Positions 31,153-35,168 of a DNA stretch of 35,168 bases are shown piece after piece. The notes under the pieces are model-generated. The model saw only the letters and a list, made by a program, of their open reading frames with translations. It did not search any database and was not told where the DNA came from. The stretch's first letter is position 1. Each line of letters opens with the position of its first letter. The translations under genes were made by a program, and so were the position numbers. Source of the stretch: a virus. The DNA lies in IMG/VR virus record IMGVR_UViG_3300047440_000444, positions 1 through 35,168 of that record. One strand, written 5' to 3'.

Positions 31153-31473
31153 ATGCTTAAGCAAATACAAGAGTTACATGATCAATTTGTTAAAATCTTT
31201 ACCGAATACCAGATTCTTATGGATGAATACTATAGTTTCAATGGCCAAAAGATTACTGAAGAAAATCTTTCTGAAGTTAACCAAATTCTAAAAAATATCG
31301 GGGCTAAATTCACCGAATGTTATCCAGTCCTACACTATATCAACGAACAACATAATTTTGCATCTAAGGCCATTTTTGATTACCATTCATTCATTGAAAA
31401 TCTAAAGAAGAATGGCGCTGAAATTATTAACGATCCTAATGAAGCTAAAAAAGATGAATTATCACAGCAATGA
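31153..31473 (+). CDS. 106-residue helical protein before the Erf-like gene
   Basis: MLKQIQELHDQFVKIFTEYQ and later segments are helical throughout, with an acidic/basic tail ending KKDELSQQ. The ribosome site GGGAG is clear and it overlaps the next gene by 20 bases. It may be an accessory to recombination; no family is recognised. Confidence 0.65.
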   Translation: MLKQIQELHDQFVKIFTEYQILMDEYYSFNGQKITEENLSEVNQILKNIGAKFTECYPVLHYINEQHNFASKAIFDYHSFIENLKKNGAEIINDPNEAKKDELSQQ

Positions 31474-32113
31474 AATCGAGTCAGTATTAGCTGCTCTCTC
31501 TAAAGCCCAAGGATCCTATAAGAGATTAAGCGCTCAAGGAAGAACCGCCTCAGGCAAAGCCTATGCCACTCTTACTGATATTCTTGAATCTATAAAAGAA
31601 TCTTTTGAAGCCAATGGATTGTCATTCTTTCAGTATACTGAACTTCAGGGCGAATCTGGCGCTAAGCTCCTCCATTCTCGTATCGGCCATTCTTCTGGCC
31701 AATTCCTATCATCTATCGATAGAGTATTGCCAGCCCAGACCCTTAAAGAGAGTAACACTAATCTCGAGATAGAAAAAAGAACTCAGGCTATGATGATCCT
31801 GGGAATCGCTCCGCTTGAGTTCGATCCATATTCATTTGATGATGATGGCGAACTAGAAGCCGAAAGGGCATTCGTAAATCGCCTTGTAAAAGACGAACCA
31901 GCCAAGCTTAATGAAAGATACCAGACTATCTCTACTAATGATTATAATCGATTATTGATCGAAATTGGAAATGAGACTGAGATATTGAGAAAGATTCTTA
32001 AAGAGTATCATATTGAATCTCTTTCTGATCTTCCCGCCGATAGATATCATCATACCATTAGCGAAATTCGTCGAATAAAGAAGATTGTAGAAGATAAGTT
32101 AACTCGGGGTTGA
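31454..32113 (+). CDS. erf: Erf-family single-strand annealing protein
   Basis: 219 residues from ATG 31454 (31412 is a possible longer start). The N-terminus IESVLAALSKAQGSYKRLS, then GKAYATLTDILESIKESFEA, NGLSFFQY and LLHSRIGHSSGQFLSS follow the Erf-domain pattern (helix, strands, conserved YATL element). The C-terminal 80 residues are charged helices. Erf proteins anneal single strands and circularise phage DNA. It is the main gene of the plus-strand operon. A Bet-type protein on the other strand would overlap in role. Confidence 0.75.
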   Translation: MNYHSNEIESVLAALSKAQGSYKRLSAQGRTASGKAYATLTDILESIKESFEANGLSFFQYTELQGESGAKLLHSRIGHSSGQFLSSIDRVLPAQTLKESNTNLEIEKRTQAMMILGIAPLEFDPYSFDDDGELEAERAFVNRLVKDEPAKLNERYQTISTNDYNRLLIEIGNETEILRKILKEYHIESLSDLPADRYHHTISEIRRIKKIVEDKLTRG

Positions 32114-32114
32114 T

Positions 32115-32306
32115 ATGCTCACTATTCAAAGATATGGCGAACCAAGTAAATATGATATCCATGATGCCGGTACTTCTTGTTACATTAAAATGGGCGAGAG
32201 ATACCTCTATTACTATAAAAACCGCGATCGATGGATTGAAGTTGGCGAATTCTCTGATGAGATAGATTATTTCTGCTTCATGAACTATTACTACCCAGAC
32301 CTATAA
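32115..32306 (+). CDS. 63-residue unknown protein after the Erf-like gene
   Basis: Starts MLTIQRYGEPSKYDIHDAG, then Cys, Tyr-rich YLYYYKNRDRWIEVGEF and ends YYYPDL. GGGG lies upstream and the start is one base from the previous stop. Small aromatic-rich protein of unknown role. Confidence 0.6.
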   Translation: MLTIQRYGEPSKYDIHDAGTSCYIKMGERYLYYYKNRDRWIEVGEFSDEIDYFCFMNYYYPDL

Positions 32307-32315
32307 AACCCCCAA

Positions 32316-32339
32316 TGATACTTAACGTATCAAAGGAGG
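32316..32339. other. Hairpin joined to AAAGGAGG / CCTCCTTT
   Basis: TGATAC (32316-32321) pairs with GTATCA (32327-32332). Directly next to it the plus strand reads AAAGGAGGAAAAAAGGAG with no good start codon after it. On the minus strand this is CTCCTTTTTTCCTCCTTT followed by the hairpin, in the 3' region of the Bet operon. The 8 bases are the same anti-Shine-Dalgarno sequence as in the small RNA at 21731. The rest of 32340-32429 holds no gene. Confidence 0.4.
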
Positions 32340-32429
32340 AAAAAAGGAGAGTAGTAATTGAGTACTAATAATCTAGTCCACCTGTAATATATTGCAACCC
32401 CCTTATACAAGAAAGTGTATTCAAAGAAC

Positions 32430-32522
32430 TTATTTATCTTCTGGATTTCTCTCAATTAATTCCCCCGCAGCCCATACAATAATAAACATCAATAGCGTGA
32501 ATATTTGCCAGCTTTCTAACAT
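32430..32522 (-). CDS. 30-residue single-pass membrane protein after the Bet-like gene
   Basis: The ATG overlaps the Bet-like stop (TAATG). MLESWQIFTLLMFIIVWAAG is one hydrophobic helix, followed by a charged end (ELIERNPEDK). Coupled translation. Possible superinfection or membrane-associated role; unknown. Confidence 0.55.
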   Translation of the reverse strand: MLESWQIFTLLMFIIVWAAGELIERNPEDK

Positions 32523-33241
32523 TACATGCTTCTTATATATTCTGTTATTATAATCACTTCATCATCAGTTAATTCTTTACTTGAAGTTTTACCCGTTAGA
32601 TTCCCCATGATACCCAGGAGTTCTTCAACTTTAATACCCTTATCCGCAATCATATCCTTAAGATCTTTGCGCGGGTTATCACTTTTAGACTCAAGCACAT
32701 TCTCATGGATATCTTCAGAAAGTATTTCTTCTTTAGTTGTTATTCCAGATATACTAAATGCTCGCTTAAGGGCCATAGACTCAGCAACCTTAGTTATCAT
32801 AGCATTGGGATACTTCTTCCATATATCACCTTGGGTCTTATAGTAGTCATCATAACTGACAAATATACTTGTAGACTTAGACCAGTCCTTTCGGAACACA
32901 TTGCAGAATGCTCCACGGAGCTTCGTCTTGTCAAACGAGAGATGCCCATCTCCGTATTCTATTAAAAATGATCCATCTGCGCGCTTAGTTAGCTTATCAC
33001 CTAAATATACTGCATCTGACTCCAATCCATCAAACTGCCCATGATCGTGAGCTATCTTGAGGTATCCATCTCTTCCTGTAAGTATCGATGCCGGCCTGCC
33101 GTCAAACTTAATGAAATAGATCTCTTTCTTTATAGGATCGAGATTGTATTGCTGCGCTAGATACAGAAAGGTATTGAATTCTTCTTCACTTGCATTCTTG
33201 CATATCGTTCGTCGTATTAGATTCTGTATTTGCGCGTTCAT
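32522..33241 (-). CDS. bet: Bet/RecT-family single-strand annealing protein
   Basis: 239 residues. ATG 33241 has GGAG eight bases upstream (a TTG two codons earlier is not needed). The pattern FNTFLYLAQQYNLDPIKKEIYFIKFDGRP, the segment TGRDGYLKIAHDHGQFDG, then TKVAESMALKRAFSISGIT matches lambda Bet/RecT annealing proteins over the whole core. The C-terminus from about 180 is variable. No exonuclease (exo) neighbour was recognised, so it may work with a host nuclease or alone. Part of the minus-strand early operon. Confidence 0.85.
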   Translation of the reverse strand: MNAQIQNLIRRTICKNASEEEFNTFLYLAQQYNLDPIKKEIYFIKFDGRPASILTGRDGYLKIAHDHGQFDGLESDAVYLGDKLTKRADGSFLIEYGDGHLSFDKTKLRGAFCNVFRKDWSKSTSIFVSYDDYYKTQGDIWKKYPNAMITKVAESMALKRAFSISGITTKEEILSEDIHENVLESKSDNPRKDLKDMIADKGIKVEELLGIMGNLTGKTSSKELTDDEVIIITEYIRSM

Positions 33242-33587
33242 TATCAAACTCCATTAAACCTGTTACTCTTTTCCATATTATAAATTCGTGACGCATAGAT
33301 CTATCATGCTTCCAGCAATCAGTAGTAAACTTATCTGCGCCTTTATATCCTATCTTCGGAATCTTCGTATAAAACTTTAGATCTGGAAAGCGAAGAAGGC
33401 ACTTCTTAATATTCGGAATTCCATGAATGATAATACTTAGATGATCCGTTTCAATGCTCTCAAATACTCTTATTACTGTGCTAATTTGTCGATATTCATG
33501 AGCGGCATCAATTTTAGCAGCCCTAACTAGATTGATCATTACTTCCATAATCTTATTGTATGCGATTTGTAGTTCAGGAATCTTCAT
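33186..33587 (-). CDS. 133-residue unknown protein before the Bet-like gene
   Basis: Starts MKIPELQIAYNKIMEVMINL, helical N-terminus, then a mixed part with HLSIIIHGIPNIKKCLLRF and KGADKFTTDCWKHDRSMRHEF. Its C-terminus overlaps the Bet-like gene by 56 bases and is low-complexity. It starts with TAATG overlapped with the stop of the first gene. Early, function unknown. Confidence 0.6.
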   Translation of the reverse strand: MKIPELQIAYNKIMEVMINLVRAAKIDAAHEYRQISTVIRVFESIETDHLSIIIHGIPNIKKCLLRFPDLKFYTKIPKIGYKGADKFTTDCWKHDRSMRHEFIIWKRVTGLMEFDNERANTESNTTNDMQECK

Positions 33588-33730
33588 TATCTTAACCTTT
33601 CTTGCACATCAATTAAATTCTGCAGTCTTTCAATCTCTTCTAGTATATTTTTTGCTTGTTCGTAATTACCATTCATTACTAAGCGATCGTACAATACTTC
33701 ACACATTTCTAAAGATTTTTCATATAGCAT
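33587..33730 (-). CDS. 47-residue helical protein, first gene of the Bet operon
   Basis: ATG 33730 has GGAG six bases upstream. The product MLYEKSLEMCEVLYDRLV and onward is a helical hairpin ending LQNLIDVQERLR. Its stop overlaps the next start (TAATG). Unknown function; likely early. Confidence 0.65.
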   Translation of the reverse strand: MLYEKSLEMCEVLYDRLVMNGNYEQAKNILEEIERLQNLIDVQERLR

Positions 33731-33765
33731 TTCGACTCCAAGTGTTTTGTTTTTATTCACTTATA

Positions 33766-33793
33766 AGTATATACTATTTACTCCACATTGCAA
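33766..33793 (-). promoter_or_regulatory. Early minus-strand promoter with palindromic operator
   Basis: On the minus strand TTGCAA (33793-33788), 16 bases, TATACT (33771-33766), in front of the Bet operon. A perfect 10-bp palindrome ACTTATAAGT lies at 33759-33768 on the -10 box. AAGTGTT occurs at 33740 and again at 33792. Likely target of the divergent helix-turn-helix protein. Confidence 0.55.
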
Positions 33794-33796
33794 GTG

Positions 33797-33825
33797 TTGA
33801 CTTTAACTTTATTTAAGATTACAAT
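33797..33825 (+). promoter_or_regulatory. Promoter of the helix-turn-helix regulator
   Basis: TTGACT (33797-33802), 17 bases, TACAAT (33820-33825). Divergent from the Bet promoter with -35 regions back to back, as in lambda-type control regions. Confidence 0.7.
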
Positions 33826-33860
33826 ATTAATATATGATTAATAACAATACAGGAGAGATT

Positions 33861-34064
33861 ATGATAGATGTATTAGATTCGGAATATTTGCGCGCAAGAT
33901 TATCTCAATATTTGGCAGACAAAATGATATCTATTGCCATATTGAGCAAGGAATTAGGGCTAAGTCGGCCCACGGTAACAAACTTTTATTTACATCCCAA
34001 TACTAAATCTGAACTTAAGACGCGTCAGATCATCAATGCATTCCTTAAGGCGCGTGGGTTATGA
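33861..34064 (+). CDS. Cro/CI-like helix-turn-helix regulator
   Basis: 67 residues from ATG 33861, chosen because AGGAG lies six bases upstream (an ATG nine codons earlier has none). Residues 20-45 (MISIAILSKELGLSRPTVTNF) are a standard helix-turn-helix, followed by helices ending NAFLKARGL. The size fits Cro-type repressors. Divergent from the Bet operon, it probably governs the early promoters. No peptidase domain or integrase is present, so lysogeny is not shown. Confidence 0.75.
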   Translation: MIDVLDSEYLRARLSQYLADKMISIAILSKELGLSRPTVTNFYLHPNTKSELKTRQIINAFLKARGL

Positions 34065-34174
34065 TAGTCGTAGATATATATAGATATATATTGATTATGA
34101 TGACAATTTGGTTTGGATTTATGATGATAATTGTTTTTTGCATAAAGCTATTGGACTACGATGGAAAACTTTGA
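34061..34174 (+). CDS. 37-residue membrane peptide after the regulator
   Basis: ATG overlaps the regulator stop (ATGA). MIVVDIYRYILIMMTIWF continues GFMMIIVFCIKLLDYDGKL: one hydrophobic helix with many Met. Translation is coupled to the regulator. Unknown role. Confidence 0.5.
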   Translation: MIVVDIYRYILIMMTIWFGFMMIIVFCIKLLDYDGKL

Positions 34175-34229
34175 CTCAAATATTTTGGCTACACAAATAC
34201 AAGAAATAACTGGAGAAAATCATGGATGA
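34161..34229 (+). CDS. Possible 22-residue peptide
   Basis: ATG 34161 overlaps the previous gene by 14 bases and its stop overlaps the next start by 8 bases. The product begins MENFDSNILATQIQEI. There is no good ribosome site. It could be a leader that couples translation of the 142-residue gene. Weak support. Confidence 0.3.
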   Translation: MENFDSNILATQIQEITGENHG

Positions 34230-34650
34230 TGCTGCTAGAAAAAAAATACTGGAATCACTTAGCAAATTTCCTCATGGGATTGATCAACTCAAAGAAATGG
34301 AGAAAATGATGGTTCGAGTTCAACGAAAGATTGATGAAGCCTTCATGGACGAAATGATAAAGGGATCATCTCATGCGCAACTTTGCATTATGATGCTGGT
34401 GGCATCTCCTATATCTTTTGTTATGAATGCGTTTGATTTGATGAATAAGATTGGAATGGTTCCCAATGAAGAATTCCCCTCATTCGTTCGAGTCTATAAA
34501 AACTATATTACTCCCTTAGCCTTTCTTGAAGGTGAATGGGATACACTACCCTTTAAAGAATTTGAATCAAAATTCAGGGATGCCTATAACAAAAGAGGGC
34601 ATTATGGCTGGGAAATTGACGAAGAAATTAATAATGGAAATAAATTATGA
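34222..34650 (+). CDS. 142-residue unknown protein
   Basis: GGAG lies seven bases before ATG 34222. The N-terminal half is a charged helix (RKKILESLSKFPHGIDQLKE, EKMMVRVQRKIDEAFM) followed by a short hydrophobic part (AQLCIMMLVASPISFVMNAF) and a C-terminal PFKEFESKFRDAYNK. It may be membrane-associated. It is in the operon of the helix-turn-helix gene. Not recognised. Confidence 0.65.
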   Translation: MDDAARKKILESLSKFPHGIDQLKEMEKMMVRVQRKIDEAFMDEMIKGSSHAQLCIMMLVASPISFVMNAFDLMNKIGMVPNEEFPSFVRVYKNYITPLAFLEGEWDTLPFKEFESKFRDAYNKRGHYGWEIDEEINNGNKL

Positions 34651-34799
34651 GCGACTTTAAAACAATTATCAATATTTCCGCAATTGTAGTTCTTTGTAAT
34701 ATAATTTTTAAAATGCTCGGGATACATATATTTGAGAACTTAGTTCTACTTTATCTGGGTATTATAGCGATAAAAATAATGGTTATTGATCTTGATTAG
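34647..34799 (+). CDS. 50-residue membrane protein with two segments
   Basis: The ATG overlaps the stop of the previous gene (ATGA). Two hydrophobic stretches (about residues 6-24 and 31-48) are separated by a short loop (KMLGIHIFEN), ending VIDLD. A two-pass small protein of the sort used by phages as holins or host-membrane effectors; unknown. Confidence 0.6.
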   Translation: MSDFKTIINISAIVVLCNIIFKMLGIHIFENLVLLYLGIIAIKIMVIDLD

Positions 34800-35001
34800 A
34801 TATGTTATATTATTTTAAATTACTTCCCTAGAATTAAAAATTGTCTTAAGCTTACCTCAAATTGAAACTTGCACAGAATTTTCGGTTAAACAAAATTTAG
34901 GAAATTTAATAAAAGCATTTATTGATTTATAAATGGCATTGAAGTAGAATGAATTTGATTTTTTTCGACTATGTATTGTCGTATGATTGTATTAGTCTCG
35001 A
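34800..35001. other. Gap with no gene found
   Basis: About 200 AT-rich bases with no ORF of note. A short dyad, CGAC(N8)GTCG, lies at about 34976-34991. TATGAT at about 34982-34987 could be a -10 box. No other structure was seen. Confidence 0.4.
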
Positions 35002-35032
35002 GAGCTACAGCATTATTCTGTAGCTCTTTTTT
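35002..35032 (+). terminator. Strong terminator of the plus-strand operon
   Basis: GAGCTACAG (35002-35010) pairs with CTGTAGCTC (35018-35026), followed by a run of seven T. It ends the plus-strand operon where it meets the minus-strand late region. Confidence 0.85.
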
Positions 35033-35136
35033 TATTTTTTTGATGTGATATCAGTAGTAAAATACTTATATACAACAAGACCTATTGCCAATGCTCCAAC
35101 CGCTGCAAATACTATCATTTGAGTTGTTATAACCAT
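35032..35136 (-). CDS. 34-residue membrane peptide
   Basis: ATG 35136 has AGGA seven bases upstream. MVITTQMIVFAAVGALAIGL continues VVYKYF, one helix, then a polar end with two lysines. It is preceded by the end of the 54-residue gene (TAA at 35148) if the window is circular, making a two-gene unit behind the promoter at 196-224. Size and one hydrophobic helix fit a pinholin-like protein, but this is inference. Confidence 0.6.
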   Translation of the reverse strand: MVITTQMIVFAAVGALAIGLVVYKYFTTDITSKK

Positions 35137-35147
35137 GATATCCTAAC

Positions 35148-35168
35148 TTAATTTGAATCTGATGTTTT
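35148..35168 (-). CDS. 3' end of the membrane gene at 1-141 (circular join)
   Basis: Reading on from base 1 to base 35168 the frame continues without a shift through six codons (KTSDSN) to TAA at 35148-35150. The stop is followed at once by the AGGA site of the 34-residue gene. Confidence 0.55.
   Translation of the reverse strand, partial: KTSDSN

Noticed and set aside
32312-32370. Short plus-strand frame with internal AAAGGAGG (17 codons)
   Set aside because: No ribosome site before its ATG; the purine block is better seen as a regulatory sequence.

Overview
The window reads as the genome of a small tailed phage with a short (podovirus-type) tail. Coding density is high, A+T content is high (G+C in the upper 30s per cent by eye), and most genes have clear AGGAG-type ribosome binding sites. 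There is no host housekeeping gene, integrase, transposase, tRNA or rRNA gene that I can recognise, and the host cannot be named from this sequence. The two ends of the window join into one uninterrupted minus-strand gene of 54 codons (1-141 continued by 35148-35168), so the window is probably a complete, circularly assembled genome of about 35.2 kb.

Late region, minus strand, read right to left from about 30.8 kb to 0.2 kb. A winged-helix protein comes first (29489-30811), then a probable small terminase (28525-29157), a GroES-like co-chaperonin (28204-28479), two stand-alone primase-type zinc fingers and a row of tiny unknown genes. These lead to the large terminase (22001-25591), which carries two inteins, one inside each of two essential ATPase motifs. 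After it come a P22-type portal, small genes, a scaffold-like coiled coil, an N4-gp56-type major capsid protein, two proteins with FCCH-like beta domains, a head-tail connector, a large tail hub protein, a needle-like protein, three probable ejection proteins and finally the fibres. The order portal, scaffold, coat, connector, hub, needle, three ejection proteins matches P22. A short module of two membrane mini-proteins behind its own promoter follows the fibres and may be the lysis module; no endolysin was recognised.

Plus-strand islands interrupt this block. At 6822-7287 two tandem ribbon-helix-helix regulators and a membrane peptide run against the late genes, with palindromic operators at their promoters. 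At 21721-21787 there is a compact candidate small RNA: promoter, a hairpin whose loop equals the anti-Shine-Dalgarno end of 16S rRNA, and a terminator.

Right-hand control and recombination region (30.8-35.0 kb). A plus-strand operon encodes an Erf-like annealing protein (31454-32113). A minus-strand operon encodes a Bet/RecT-type annealing protein (32522-33241). It is driven from a divergent promoter region (33731-33860) shared with a small Cro/CI-like helix-turn-helix protein (33861-34064), which heads a chain of overlapping plus-strand genes ending at a strong terminator (35002-35032). The phage therefore appears to carry two different single-strand annealing proteins. Direct repeats at 30833-30894 beside the winged-helix gene are the best candidate for a replication origin or operator.
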